IMG/VR virus record: IMGVR_UViG_3300037148_000025
Location: 25,415-89,414 of that record
Reading direction: 5' to 3' (one strand)
Origin: a virus
DNA length: 64,000 nucleotides
Shown here: in pieces, positions 43,564 to 52,342 of the stretch
Numbering within the stretch: the first letter of the stretch is position 1
Layout of the letters: every line of letters begins with the position of its first letter
Translations under genes and position numbers: made by a program
The notes under the pieces: model-generated
Told to the model about the DNA's origin: nothing
Database searches by the model: none
Seen by the model: the letters and a program-made list of their open reading frames with translations, nothing else

Positions 43564-43954
43564 AACTCCCCTGCAATCCTTCCTTCCTCATTTTATTTAG
43601 AACCTTAGCTCTCGCCTTGCTTCCTATTCTTCCCGGTGCCGTGATTACTTCCCTTCCTAAAACTACTGTAAATGGAGGATTCTTTATGTACTCGGCTGCT
43701 GCTAACAATCTATCAACATCGTCTTGAAATATCGCCAAAGCTTTGTTGCAAGTCCAGCAAAGGAGGCCACGAACAAGTCCTTTTTTGTGGCAATGATCTA
43801 CACATAAAATGAGTCCACGTCCTTTTTTGTTGACTTTACGCTTGCAAATAGCACAAGAAAATCCTTGGTATTTGAGTACTTGATTGTATTCGTCTAAGTT
43901 TGTGTTGAATTCCCTTCTTAGTCTTGCGTCTTTTGCTTTTTCCTGTTTAGTCAT
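43538..43954 (-). CDS. Endonuclease VII-type recombination nuclease
   Basis: 138 residues. Zinc and active-site pattern: CAICKRK (C34, C37), LCVDHCHKKGLVRGLLCWTCN (D53, H54, C66, C69). The family resolves Holliday junctions and cleaves branched DNA before packaging. It fits beside recA and the primase-helicase. Confidence 0.9.
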   Translation of the reverse strand: MTKQEKAKDARLRREFNTNLDEYNQVLKYQGFSCAICKRKVNKKGRGLILCVDHCHKKGLVRGLLCWTCNKALAIFQDDVDRLLAAAEYIKNPPFTVVLGREVITAPGRIGSKARAKVLNKMRKEGLQGSYGKEKKSK

Positions 43955-43961
43955 CCTTTCC

Positions 43962-44540
43962 TTAGTTCTTAAAAAAGTATCCCATATCTATGATCTTTAT
44001 CCTACCGTTTTCGTCAAGTCCAAGATTACCAGAATGTACATCTAGTTCAGAATTTGGTTTTAATTTTTCCACCCTCTTCCATGAAAGTTCAACAATATCC
44101 GATAGCAATAATGCTATTGAGTCCCCAAGCTTTCTAAACTTTGTGTTCAGAATCGGTCTATAGTAGTGTGAGAGTAAAACCCCTGTCTTTGGGTTTATAT
44201 AGTAAAGCTTTGGAAGATATGGTATTAATCTTGCGTATATTCTATTCCTGCTCAATATCTTCTTATACGCTTTATATTCTAGTACAGAATGTTGGCAATC
44301 TTCTTCAAACCCCTCTTCATTGGGGATATGTATAGGAAATTTTACCACAAGAGGAAAATCGCTTAGTTTATAAACTTTTCGATATGCTCCAAGGTCTAGA
44401 AAGCGATTCTTGAATCCAGTTACTCTAAGGATGTCTTTTGGTCTTCGTATATCATACTCTTTGAATGTATATACAACATCCTTCGCTCGTTCGCTCAAGT
44501 AATTTGTACACTGGTTCATATATGTGTCAACGTTAGACAA
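43962..44540 (-). CDS. Protein-kinase-like protein
   Basis: 192 residues from TTG at 44540, six bases after AAGGAG; ATG at 44519 is an alternative. Kinase-fold signs: LGAYRKVYKL (Gly-poor loop), Lys 67 in VVKFP, helix C Glu near 88, HRD-like DVHSGNLGL (Asp 167, Asn 172) and DFG-like IIDMGYF (Asp 185). Shorter than standard kinases, comparable to minimal phage kinases. It may phosphorylate host proteins to reprogramme the cell. The substrate is unknown; an aminoglycoside-kinase-like fold is an alternative. Confidence 0.7.
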   Translation of the reverse strand: MSNVDTYMNQCTNYLSERAKDVVYTFKEYDIRRPKDILRVTGFKNRFLDLGAYRKVYKLSDFPLVVKFPIHIPNEEGFEEDCQHSVLEYKAYKKILSRNRIYARLIPYLPKLYYINPKTGVLLSHYYRPILNTKFRKLGDSIALLLSDIVELSWKRVEKLKPNSELDVHSGNLGLDENGRIKIIDMGYFFKN

Positions 44541-46563
44541 TGATTTCTCCTTCCGGCACATCCATTACTGGTAATGTTTCACCAAGAACTTGTTTAAGGT
44601 TGTCGAGGGGTGCTCCCATGGCAGTCAACTGCTTCTCATAACCTACATTTGGATTAGCCTTAGCGTTCATAGCTGCGATCTTCCCTTCTGTAAGCTTGTA
44701 CACTGTACTGGTAGCCCCATTAAAGTACAGGGTGGTTGATCCTCCAGAAGAATATCGAGAGAGTCCTGCACTGACAAGCATCTCTGGGCCGAAAGAGCCT
44801 TCTGTTTGTATAAAACCGCCTTGTGCAAATGTCTCCTTACTGATCTCTCCAGTTTTGTTACGGTTGATGACGAACATGCAGTCGCAGTCTTTGGCGATTT
44901 GACTGGCACCATCGACAGAATCGCTTGTAGCAAGTTTAGTATCTGCGATTCGGTGGGGTTGGAGCAGCCTAATAATTTGACACCCATAATCTTTTCCTAT
45001 CTTGGCAACTCGTTTACTAATCTCGGACAAATGCTGCGTCCGGTTCTTACCTTTGATTGTAGTATCGCATATAAGCTGCAAATTGTCAAGCATAATCCAC
45101 TTGACACCATAGCGCCGGATACAATCAATCATCAGCTTGTAAATGTCTTCCTCGGTTTGGTAGTCCGGGTAGCAGAACAGAAGGTCACCCTCTCGGTTAG
45201 CAATAACTTCCTTGATCTTGGGGATAGCATCCTTGAACTGCTGAGTCAGTGCAAGCTTCTCGTCGTCGTTCTTGGGAAGATTGTCTTCTATGCCACACTT
45301 GTGGCACAACCATTTGCGAACCAGTCTTGCACGGCGCATCTCTAGGCAAATGATTACACCATTGTCTCCATAGGTACTTACCATGTATTCCATCAAGTTT
45401 AGACCAACAGTCGTCTTACCCTGCTTCTCACCTCCCAAAATATCTACGACATCTCCCTCTTCAAACTGTGCTAGTTCTTCTACTAAAGGCCAAACATATT
45501 TTGCACTTGCTCCCTTTTCATTTAATTCGTCTTCAAATTCATCAAGAGCATCTACACTGTTTTTAACACCTTCAACATCGAATAGAGTAGCTTCGTCTCT
45601 TAGTTTATCAAATTTCTCGGCTGTTCCTCCATGGGTAAACCACTCATTTAGGTCTTTACCTTTGCGCTCCTTACCGGTGTCAGTAATAACCACAAAGACG
45701 GGAAGTACAATCTTCCAGCATTTCTCGATACCGATTCGTTTAGCGATCTCTTGAGCAGCATTCTGTCCTACTTTGTCGGCATCGTAGCAGATGTAAACAC
45801 GCTCTACTAGCTCTAATTTTTCAATCCATTCAGCCTTTTTAACGTTGGCTCCCGGCACACCGCAGACATTAATAATTCCCTTGTCCAATGCTGCAATTGT
45901 ATTGCATTCTCCCTCTACAAGAATGATTTCTGAAGTGTTTCCTTGAAGTGCACTAATGTTGTACAGCGTACTGTCCCAACCATGAGGAGCAGCAAACGCC
46001 TTTGGAATCTTCTTTAAATCGTTTGGATCGGGCATTGTGCGATACTTAGCCCACACACAGTTACCATTTAGTAAATAAGGGATGACAAGGGCACGAACAG
46101 AACCTGTTTCCTTGAATGTCTGCTGTGCAAGTCCAAGTTTTTGTTGCTGTATAATTGCAAGTGAGAATCCCCGAATATTCACAAGATAGTCAAGAGCATC
46201 GCTGTCAGCCATTAGTGCCAGATGACACGCTTCTACATCAGGAAGGGGATCAATCTTCTTTTCTTTACTGGCCCACTCGGAAGTTGACGTAATATCTGGT
46301 TTAGCGATTCCCCAGTGCTGTTTTAAAGAATATAAATTTCCTGATTTTCCACATTTTTGACATAAGAATAAGCCGTTGCGTTGTGGACTTTGGCTGCTTT
46401 TTCCATGACATTCTATATAAAAATGACCATAACCAGTCTTATTGCAGAATGGACAAGTTTCTAGTTCCAAATTAGGAGAAGTTCCTAATTTAAAAGTAAT
46501 TCCTCTTTGTATTAGTATTTGCAGAAGTTCAGAACCTTCCATTGACTCTGGTATGTTCAGCAT
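44533..46563 (-). CDS. Primase-helicase (T7 gp4-like)
   Basis: 676 residues from the ATG at 46563 (AAAAGGGG upstream, and downstream of a promoter). Zinc module C37/C40/C68/C71, TOPRIM primase signature (ILVEGECNTIAAL, then YICYDADKVG), and a RecA-like hexameric helicase with Walker A GGEKQGKTT near residue 378 and WIMLDNLQLI. It unwinds DNA and primes the lagging strand. Overlaps the kinase start. Confidence 0.92.
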   Translation of the reverse strand: MLNIPESMEGSELLQILIQRGITFKLGTSPNLELETCPFCNKTGYGHFYIECHGKSSQSPQRNGLFLCQKCGKSGNLYSLKQHWGIAKPDITSTSEWASKEKKIDPLPDVEACHLALMADSDALDYLVNIRGFSLAIIQQQKLGLAQQTFKETGSVRALVIPYLLNGNCVWAKYRTMPDPNDLKKIPKAFAAPHGWDSTLYNISALQGNTSEIILVEGECNTIAALDKGIINVCGVPGANVKKAEWIEKLELVERVYICYDADKVGQNAAQEIAKRIGIEKCWKIVLPVFVVITDTGKERKGKDLNEWFTHGGTAEKFDKLRDEATLFDVEGVKNSVDALDEFEDELNEKGASAKYVWPLVEELAQFEEGDVVDILGGEKQGKTTVGLNLMEYMVSTYGDNGVIICLEMRRARLVRKWLCHKCGIEDNLPKNDDEKLALTQQFKDAIPKIKEVIANREGDLLFCYPDYQTEEDIYKLMIDCIRRYGVKWIMLDNLQLICDTTIKGKNRTQHLSEISKRVAKIGKDYGCQIIRLLQPHRIADTKLATSDSVDGASQIAKDCDCMFVINRNKTGEISKETFAQGGFIQTEGSFGPEMLVSAGLSRYSSGGSTTLYFNGATSTVYKLTEGKIAAMNAKANPNVGYEKQLTAMGAPLDNLKQVLGETLPVMDVPEGEIIV

Positions 46564-46591
46564 TTTCCCCTTTTCATCAATCGTTGAAACC

Positions 46592-46620
46592 ATTGTACCA
46601 CAATCCCTAAAAATAGTCAA
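46592..46620 (-). promoter_or_regulatory. Sigma70-type promoter of the primase-helicase
   Basis: Minus strand TTGACT (46620-46615), 17-base spacer, TACAAT (46597-46592), 29 bases ahead of the chosen ATG. Confidence 0.8.
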
Positions 46621-46641
46621 GGCCGAAGTTAACCGGCCTTG

Positions 46642-47823
46642 CTACTTATTATCCTTTTCTAGAAAAACTTTGCTCACAATCTTCAATTGTGCTCTCCCGA
46701 CGCCGCGAACATGTCTCTCCGGAAACGCTTTGATGACCACGCCTTCTCTCATATTTGTAGCACCATGCACATATGAAATCCCATCAACAATCTTCATAAT
46801 ACCTTCTTTGCTGTATGGAACCTTAAAGAAAAGCATCGGCACAGAGCGTGTCCACAACTGTTGCAGAGTAACACTCTCATCTTCCTTGTCATAGCTGAGC
46901 CAGTGACCATCTGGATGACGCACATCAAAGACGAACAGTTGTGGGTCTTTGCTTCCGTATTCATAGCCCTTTTGGGTAGGAGTTACCTCTCCCCAAAGAA
47001 CGTAGTCCTCATGTGCTCGGCACCATTCTTCAATCCAAGGCTGAGACTTCAGCACCTTCCTAAAGATTGAGTTGGAACTCGGACTTGTCCACTGCTTATG
47101 AGAGCCAGCGTACAGCATACCATCCGTGAAAATAAACCGCGCATTGCTGCCATGAATCTTCTCTGTGACTATGACTGGTTCACCTTCTCGGAAGACGTTA
47201 GGGTAATTTTTCAGAGCATCTACGTCATAAATTGGTATACATAGTTTACCAGCATCTTCTAGGAATTTCTCCTGTCCACGGGTGAAGGTAACATACCGCC
47301 AGATCATCTTAATCCAGCCATTGATAGAGCGCGGCCAACGGCGCTTGCCTCTGGGTGCTGCTCCCTGATCTCCGTCTGTACGTTCTACTCCTTCGTCCGG
47401 GTCATAGTGTGTGATTCCAAGTGTATCAGATACATCTGTTCCTTCACGCCAGTCAGACTCTACAAACTGTCTAGTTAAGGTACTGTCTACCAATTCATCA
47501 AAATCGTACACTGGCATAAGCAGTCCTTCAGACCACTCGCCACGGAACTTACGAACAGTAATTCGACGCCTTCTGTCAGAGATAGGGGCATCAGAATTAA
47601 TAGGGTCTACATAACTTTCCCAGATAAACCTGAAAGATTCTGTTTGTGGTACGACCGAATCTGGTTGAATGTAAACTGCGAACTCTCCAACCTTAAACTG
47701 TCCTTTTTTGGACACAACTTGATATTCACCTATAGGAATTATCTCTAACGTGTCCGCGTTGGTGTGAGGCAGAACCTCCTTCACAACCACAATATTTGCT
47801 TGATGATTAGCTTTCTTCTCCAT
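46642..47823 (-). CDS. RNA ligase, Rnl5/DraRnl-like with N-terminal OB domain
   Basis: 393 residues. The first 60 residues look like the OB-type domain of Deinococcus-like RNA ligases (VVVKEVLPHTNADTLEII, FAVYIQPDSVVP). The nucleotidyltransferase motifs are TEKIHGSN (Lys 222), LWGEVTP, FVFDVR, MREGVVIK and LKIVS. It seals nicks or ends in RNA using ATP. A second, Rnl1-like ligase lies at 52339. Likely repairs damaged tRNA during infection. Confidence 0.88.
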   Translation of the reverse strand: MEKKANHQANIVVVKEVLPHTNADTLEIIPIGEYQVVSKKGQFKVGEFAVYIQPDSVVPQTESFRFIWESYVDPINSDAPISDRRRRITVRKFRGEWSEGLLMPVYDFDELVDSTLTRQFVESDWREGTDVSDTLGITHYDPDEGVERTDGDQGAAPRGKRRWPRSINGWIKMIWRYVTFTRGQEKFLEDAGKLCIPIYDVDALKNYPNVFREGEPVIVTEKIHGSNARFIFTDGMLYAGSHKQWTSPSSNSIFRKVLKSQPWIEEWCRAHEDYVLWGEVTPTQKGYEYGSKDPQLFVFDVRHPDGHWLSYDKEDESVTLQQLWTRSVPMLFFKVPYSKEGIMKIVDGISYVHGATNMREGVVIKAFPERHVRGVGRAQLKIVSKVFLEKDNK

Positions 47824-47824
47824 C

Positions 47825-48022
47825 TTAGTCCCATCCTAAATTTTTTGAGGCGTGAACCCATCCATCGGGATCGGCACTACGTTTCTCTGACATTACTTTC
47901 GCAAAATAGTTCCCCCGGTCCGAGTCCCGGAAATAAGGGTCTCCAATAGGAGAAAACCTCCATTTTCCTAGAAGCACCACTAAACTAGCCTCATCAATCC
48001 ACTTTTTTTCTTCCTGTGTCAT
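47825..48022 (-). CDS. Small hypothetical protein
   Basis: 65 residues, with GDPYFRDSDRGNYFAKVMSEKR motif-like text typical of phage accessory proteins. Overlaps the upstream gene stop (ATGA). Function unknown. Confidence 0.6.
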   Translation of the reverse strand: MTQEEKKWIDEASLVVLLGKWRFSPIGDPYFRDSDRGNYFAKVMSEKRSADPDGWVHASKNLGWD

Positions 48023-48162
48023 CCTCTCTCCTTTTTGATGATACGTAGACAGCAGGCCAGTACACTAATCGCCCACATATTAACCGTTGTACCAGCGTAG
48101 GTACGGTAGCACCTACCATGATGGGAGCGATCACGGTAGCACTTACGATTGAACCATGCCAT
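48019..48162 (-). CDS. Tiny Cys/His/Arg-rich protein with membrane-like tail
   Basis: 47 residues, below usual length limits. A very strong AAGGAGGTCAATA precedes the ATG at 48162, and its stop overlaps the next start (ATGA), both good signs of translation. N-terminal half is rich in C, Y, R, H (RKCYRDRSHHGRCYRTY), then a short hydrophobic stretch MWAISVLACCL. Function unknown. Confidence 0.6.
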   Translation of the reverse strand: MAWFNRKCYRDRSHHGRCYRTYAGTTVNMWAISVLACCLRIIKKERG

Positions 48163-48190
48163 TATTGACCTCCTTAAACATTGCATTCGG

Positions 48191-48391
48191 TTAGATATAA
48201 AAAAGAACCGTTACCCCTTTGTCTGTGAGACGTACTTTCCCGCCAGATGCTCCAGCGTGCTTTTCCATTAGCTCATCAGGAATCATGTCGAGGAACGGCC
48301 AGACTTGATCAGATACTGGCGTCCATCCATCGGTGTCCGCGTCTCGGCTGCACAACTTCATAAGGTACTTCGCGTTAACGTCAAGAGCCAT
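48191..48391 (-). CDS. Small hypothetical protein
   Basis: 66 residues. KLCSRDADTDGWTPVSDQVW and GKVRLTDKGVTVLFY look like a winged-helix wing strand pair, similar in style to the 48419 product, so possibly a small transcription-type regulator. Function unknown. Confidence 0.5.
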   Translation of the reverse strand: MALDVNAKYLMKLCSRDADTDGWTPVSDQVWPFLDMIPDELMEKHAGASGGKVRLTDKGVTVLFYI

Positions 48392-48418
48392 GCGTTTCCT
48401 CCCTTCGCTGAATCTTCA

Positions 48419-48697
48419 TTAGTTTACCCCTCCTGCTGCTGCTGGATGAAACATAATAATAGCAGCCTCTGTCATCATATATCCATGGACTACACGTTCG
48501 CAGTCCTTAAATTCCTCTGATATATCAGTAAGAAAGCCCATCTCGACTATATCATCAAGGTCTGCCAATGCAGCGGAATTTTGACGCTTCGCTTCAGCGG
48601 GGTCGGACTCAAGGGGTTCTTGGATAAGAACGATTGGACTGCCAACCTCTATCATTTGCTGTAGAATATCAAACTGAATTCTGCTTAACTCTCTCAT
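48419..48697 (-). CDS. Small winged-helix-like protein
   Basis: 92 residues from the ATG at 48697 with AAAGGAACAAA upstream. LSRIQFDILQQMIEVGSP, then ALADLDDIVEMGFL, and YMMTEAAIIMF fit a winged helix (helix, helix, wing). Might be a phage regulator; not proven. Confidence 0.5.
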   Translation of the reverse strand: MRELSRIQFDILQQMIEVGSPIVLIQEPLESDPAEAKRQNSAALADLDDIVEMGFLTDISEEFKDCERVVHGYMMTEAAIIMFHPAAAGGVN

Positions 48698-48777
48698 TTT
48701 GTTCCTTTCTTTGCATTGGTGTTTATTCTCTTGCATGATGTACTTCGGTTTGGTGCGATAGTGCACCTGTTAGGATG

Positions 48778-49017
48778 CTACCAAGAGAACGCTTTAGCTA
48801 TCCTACGGTTCTCTTTTGCTCTCTCCTTAAGAGTCTCTTGAACTCTTCGCCACGCTCCGAGCCATAATTCCGACTCCCGCAGCCTTGTTTTGTCCATGTC
48901 TACCAATTTGCGAGTAGACTCGTCACCTGCCCAAATGTATCCCCGCGTTGCAGTACCGATACCCCTTTGAGACCATGCGTTAGGGTACACTTGTAAGACT
49001 TTCTCTTTGCTTGTCAT
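48778..49017 (-). CDS. Small hypothetical phage protein
   Basis: 79 residues. VLQVYPNAWSQRG, then WAGDESTRKLVD and AWRRVQETLKERAKENRR are reminiscent of small phage proteins adjacent to replication genes. Function unknown. Confidence 0.6.
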   Translation of the reverse strand: MTSKEKVLQVYPNAWSQRGIGTATRGYIWAGDESTRKLVDMDKTRLRESELWLGAWRRVQETLKERAKENRRIAKAFSW

Positions 49018-49029
49018 GGTTGTTAGCTC

Positions 49030-50670
49030 CTAATTCCCTTTCTTTGCTATAGCCGCTTTGATAAGACTGTCGGCTTTCCCTTTACTTAAATCATTCGGAA
49101 TTTGCTTCCCCTTGTAGAATTTCCTTACTGTCTTCATCTGTTTTGGAGTAGCCGGTTCATCTCTCCAGTATGCATCACGGACAACGAGTGTCAAAGACTC
49201 TGGTGAAATCTTTCTCACCAAATCATCTGCCGCAGAGAAGGCAGCGTCCATGCTGTCCCTCTCTCCTTTATATCTCTTACCTTTTATACTAGCACATAAT
49301 TCATATTTGTCAAGCAAATTCTGCGACATCCTGATAAAATCTTTGTTGGGCAGCATAAGAATGTATCCACCGCCAATGGACGGGTGCCAAACGAACTCGC
49401 TATTTGCCTCGACTTCGGGCAGGAATTTTACTTCAAACAGGTTAACTTCTTCAACAAAAGCATTGATCTTGTCAATGTCTTTTAGTGTTGTGAAGTCCAG
49501 ATTAGCAAATTCGGCCTGCTTCTCCTCAATAAGTTTACAGGAACCCACTAGAGAGCGCCCGTGCAGGTCTAGGTTTCTAGGCATCCCTAATAGAGTTGGA
49601 AGCGTAACTAGGTTATGTCGGTGTGTTGCATCCACTACATCAAGAACTATACAGTCCTTCTTTAATGGGCTAAGACGCGTCCCGCGCCCCACTCTTTGCG
49701 AGAATACTACTCCGCTCTTTGTAGGAGCAGCTAGAATTACACAGGAAATGGTGTCAAGGTCAAATCCCTCTACGAGCAACTGAGCGTTAAATAGAACCTG
49801 AATCTTGCCGTCTCTAAACTTTTGAATCTTGTCGTGCCTATCCGGGTCTGTTCCCCACACTGCTTCAGCGTTGATACCACTTGCTACAAAACATTCAGCA
49901 AGAACTTGAGAATGCTTAATATCTACTCCAAATCCTATTGCCTGCCGTCCATCGCAATGTTTCTTATAAGAATCAACTACTAGTTGGTTACGCGCAGGAG
50001 TGTTGACTGTATCAGCAAGTTCTTCTTGATTGAAGTCTCCCCCACTTGTACTAACTTCATCAAGGGATGTGTCTGTGTTTACTCGTAACCCTTTAATGTC
50101 TACTAGCCAGCCGTCTTCAATTGCCTGTCTTAGAGAATAGGTGTAGGAGATTGTTTGGTACAACGTACCAAGCGGCTGTCCGTCCCCTCTAAACGGAGTG
50201 GCAGTACACCCTAGTAACAAACGTTTGTCACCATCTTGTAGGAGGTTTGCGGCCTCATACACGTTCATGTAACTTTGAGCAATAGAGCGATGTGCTTCGT
50301 CTACCACCCACTTGTCGAAGTTTTGGAAGTTGAATCTCTTTATTCGCTCAGTATTCTTTCTTCCTAAGGTTTGCACACTTGCAATAATAACGTCTGCATC
50401 TGGGTCTGCGTATGACGTACCCGCTTCAATATGAATCTTTAAATGTGGGTTACGTTGTGTAATCTTTCTGTATGCTTGTTGCGCCAGTTCGTCCCTATGA
50501 AGTAACACAATTTGTTGCCCCGAAAGAATGTCTTTTACTTCTTCCGGAAGATGCGCGAAAACTTCCGTCTTTCCTGTGCCCGTCCCCATGCACAAAATCT
50601 GCCGGACTTTACCAGCAGAGTAGTGTTCACGAATTTTCGCAATCGCTTCTTTTTGATACGGTCTTAGCAT
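49030..50670 (-). CDS. Superfamily II DEAD/DEAH helicase
   Basis: 546 residues from the ATG at 50670, overlapping the HNH gene stop. Motifs in order: RPYQKEAI (Q-like), GTGTGKTEV (I), VVDEAHRS (II, DEAH), GCTATPFRGDG (III), LLVEGFDLDTISCVI and FSQRVGRGTRLSP (V, VI). Resembles RadD/type III restriction-helicase relatives. Likely DNA unwinding or remodelling in replication or repair. Confidence 0.9.
   Translation of the reverse strand: MLRPYQKEAIAKIREHYSAGKVRQILCMGTGTGKTEVFAHLPEEVKDILSGQQIVLLHRDELAQQAYRKITQRNPHLKIHIEAGTSYADPDADVIIASVQTLGRKNTERIKRFNFQNFDKWVVDEAHRSIAQSYMNVYEAANLLQDGDKRLLLGCTATPFRGDGQPLGTLYQTISYTYSLRQAIEDGWLVDIKGLRVNTDTSLDEVSTSGGDFNQEELADTVNTPARNQLVVDSYKKHCDGRQAIGFGVDIKHSQVLAECFVASGINAEAVWGTDPDRHDKIQKFRDGKIQVLFNAQLLVEGFDLDTISCVILAAPTKSGVVFSQRVGRGTRLSPLKKDCIVLDVVDATHRHNLVTLPTLLGMPRNLDLHGRSLVGSCKLIEEKQAEFANLDFTTLKDIDKINAFVEEVNLFEVKFLPEVEANSEFVWHPSIGGGYILMLPNKDFIRMSQNLLDKYELCASIKGKRYKGERDSMDAAFSAADDLVRKISPESLTLVVRDAYWRDEPATPKQMKTVRKFYKGKQIPNDLSKGKADSLIKAAIAKKGN
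49286..49313 (-). promoter_or_regulatory. Possible internal promoter in the SF2 helicase gene
   Basis: Minus strand TTGACA (49313-49308), 16-base spacer, TAGTAT (49291-49286), with the GTGC-TA context seen at other promoters here. It would serve the small genes to the left. It lies inside a coding region, so chance is possible. Confidence 0.35.
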
Positions 50671-50921
50671 GGCTTCCAATTTTTCACTCTGGTAAACCTT
50701 ACTCGTAGATTGTTTTCCAGAATTCCTTCTACTGTTATTAATAGTTTATGGTCATGCACTGCCCTATGACAACATGCGCAAAGTGTCAGCAAATTGCTCA
50801 ATTCATCCTTACCTCCTTGCGATCTATATATCACATGATGAGGATGAACTCCATTCCGACCATTGCAGTGACGGCATTTGTGCCCATCACGCTTAAAACA
50901 GGATAGGTATATAGGCAGCAT
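50664..50921 (-). CDS. HNH endonuclease
   Basis: 85 residues. Classical small HNH: CRHCNGR, VHPHHVIYRSQGGKDELSNLLTLC, CCHRAVHD (two CxxC-type zinc pairs and the HH/N/H triad). May be a free-standing nicking enzyme or packaging-associated nuclease. Overlaps the helicase start. Confidence 0.9.
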   Translation of the reverse strand: MLPIYLSCFKRDGHKCRHCNGRNGVHPHHVIYRSQGGKDELSNLLTLCACCHRAVHDHKLLITVEGILENNLRVRFTRVKNWKPC

Positions 50922-50944
50922 AGATGTTCCAGAAGTAATGCAAA

Positions 50945-51661
50945 TTAAGAATCAGTCGTAGCATTTTCCTCCTCTACTTTTTCGTCTCCGGGTTCCTCGG
51001 CACTGGTCAGATACTCTATTGCTATTACCTCCAAGGCCGATCCATCGCTGGCATCTTGGCTAATACCTTCTGCATCCTTGCTTACTGATCCAATGTGCTT
51101 TTTGGCGAGGTCAAGAGCCGGACGTACTACATTTTCTAATACCGACTGCTTGACTGAGAAATGTAGAAACACCAAATTGTTCTCACCTACCAGCCCTTTA
51201 AGTGTACGGACGTGTTGCTGAATCTCCTCGAAGGTCAGTCCTTGACCTTTTTCTATAAACCCTATGACAAAAGACTTAATAGGAACTACTTCCTTTGTTT
51301 CCGGGTTGACCCACTCATCGTTGATATTCAAACTACAAATCTCTCGCAGCTTTGCTACTCCCAGAGGTTCGTACTTCTCTCTGTTGAACCCTAGAGCGTC
51401 CATAACTTCGTTCATGCGGGTAAGGTATTGAGCCTTACGGGGCTTGATTTCTAGTGTCTGAATAAATGCATTAAACGTCTCGTAGCCTTCATAGTACCCG
51501 TTCTTCTTAACTGAGTATAACAGGTCAGCGATGTCAAATGCACTTGTGTTAACCTTCTTTATCAATTGTTCGAGTTGCTTTCTTACTTTTGCCGATTCTC
51601 CTGCTACTTTCTGTCCTACTATAGCCGTAGGATCGGTAACCTCTTCTGTAATAATATCCAT
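50945..51661 (-). CDS. Hypothetical helical phage protein
   Basis: 238 residues. AKVRKQLEQLIKKVNTSAFDIADLL, then NGYYEGYETFNAFIQTLEIKP look like a helical DNA-binding or replication accessory fold; the C-terminus is acidic (DEKVEEENATTDS). It recalls phage proteins with an HTH-like core, but I do not assign a family. Confidence 0.55.
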   Translation of the reverse strand: MDIITEEVTDPTAIVGQKVAGESAKVRKQLEQLIKKVNTSAFDIADLLYSVKKNGYYEGYETFNAFIQTLEIKPRKAQYLTRMNEVMDALGFNREKYEPLGVAKLREICSLNINDEWVNPETKEVVPIKSFVIGFIEKGQGLTFEEIQQHVRTLKGLVGENNLVFLHFSVKQSVLENVVRPALDLAKKHIGSVSKDAEGISQDASDGSALEVIAIEYLTSAEEPGDEKVEEENATTDS

Positions 51662-51679
51662 GCTTCTCCTGTTAATATC

Positions 51680-51907
51680 TTAATTAGAAATCGTAATTGC
51701 CATTTCTTTCGGTGCTAGATACAGATCATTAGTGTGACTGTAAGTAGTTGAAACATAGTTGTTATTAAATACAAGAACTGTTCCGTTCAGTTTGGTAAAT
51801 AACAATCCCTTACTTCCCATGGATGTACTTGCATAAACTTTTCCTTCTTCCATATCTTCTACGCTAAGCATTTTTAACTTTTGTGTAACGTTTCCTACTG
51901 TTATCAT
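51680..51907 (-). CDS. Small beta-rich hypothetical protein
   Basis: 75 residues, AAGGAGGAGCA upstream. Mostly beta strands (GKVYASTSMGSKGLLFTKLNGTVLVF), SH3- or OB-like in appearance. Function unknown. Confidence 0.6.
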   Translation of the reverse strand: MITVGNVTQKLKMLSVEDMEEGKVYASTSMGSKGLLFTKLNGTVLVFNNNYVSTTYSHTNDLYLAPKEMAITISN

Positions 51908-51940
51908 TGCTCCTCCTTTCTTCTTAATTAGATTATCCTT

Positions 51941-52342
51941 TTAGAATCCGCTATCTCTCATAGCTTTCAAAAACCTATTTATGCTGTCATAGTGGTACAC
52001 ATTTTTCAAATAATGAAAAACATTTTCTTTTGGTCCGACTGTATAAATTGGTTTTCCTTTGGCAAGGGCATACCCAAACTCAACATGCCGCCCGCCCCGC
52101 ACAGTTCCCACAAGAGGGTCTTCTGAAAAGAACACCATGATGTCTGCCGCATCTATGTCCTCTAAGTCAATACGAGCAGTGGTCTTATAAAACTTCTTAG
52201 AGTGCTGTCCCATTTGACTATTTAGCGGCTCATTTTCATCTAGCCATCTAGATGTAATAACTATCCCTGCTTCTTCAAGGTGTTCTTTGAAAATACGAAG
52301 TTCATCCCGTCTTTTATACATTGCCGCAAGATAAGCTTTCAT
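51941..52342 (-). CDS. Nucleoside 2-deoxyribosyltransferase-like protein
   Basis: 133 residues from the ATG at 52342 (GAGGGGAAA upstream). MKAYLAAMYKRRDELR, then DIDAADIMVFFSE, and GGRHVEFGYALAKGKPIYTVG follow the pattern of nucleoside deoxyribosyltransferase-like proteins (Asp in the middle, Glu in VEFGYA). Such enzymes exchange bases on deoxynucleosides or hydrolyse dNMPs. Overlaps the RNA ligase by 4 bases. Confidence 0.75.
   Translation of the reverse strand: MKAYLAAMYKRRDELRIFKEHLEEAGIVITSRWLDENEPLNSQMGQHSKKFYKTTARIDLEDIDAADIMVFFSEDPLVGTVRGGRHVEFGYALAKGKPIYTVGPKENVFHYLKNVYHYDSINRFLKAMRDSGF

Noticed and set aside
44806-45345. Plus-strand frame of 179 codons opposite the primase-helicase
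   Set aside because: Fully inside the helicase motifs on the other strand, no ribosome site, composition typical of an antisense shadow.
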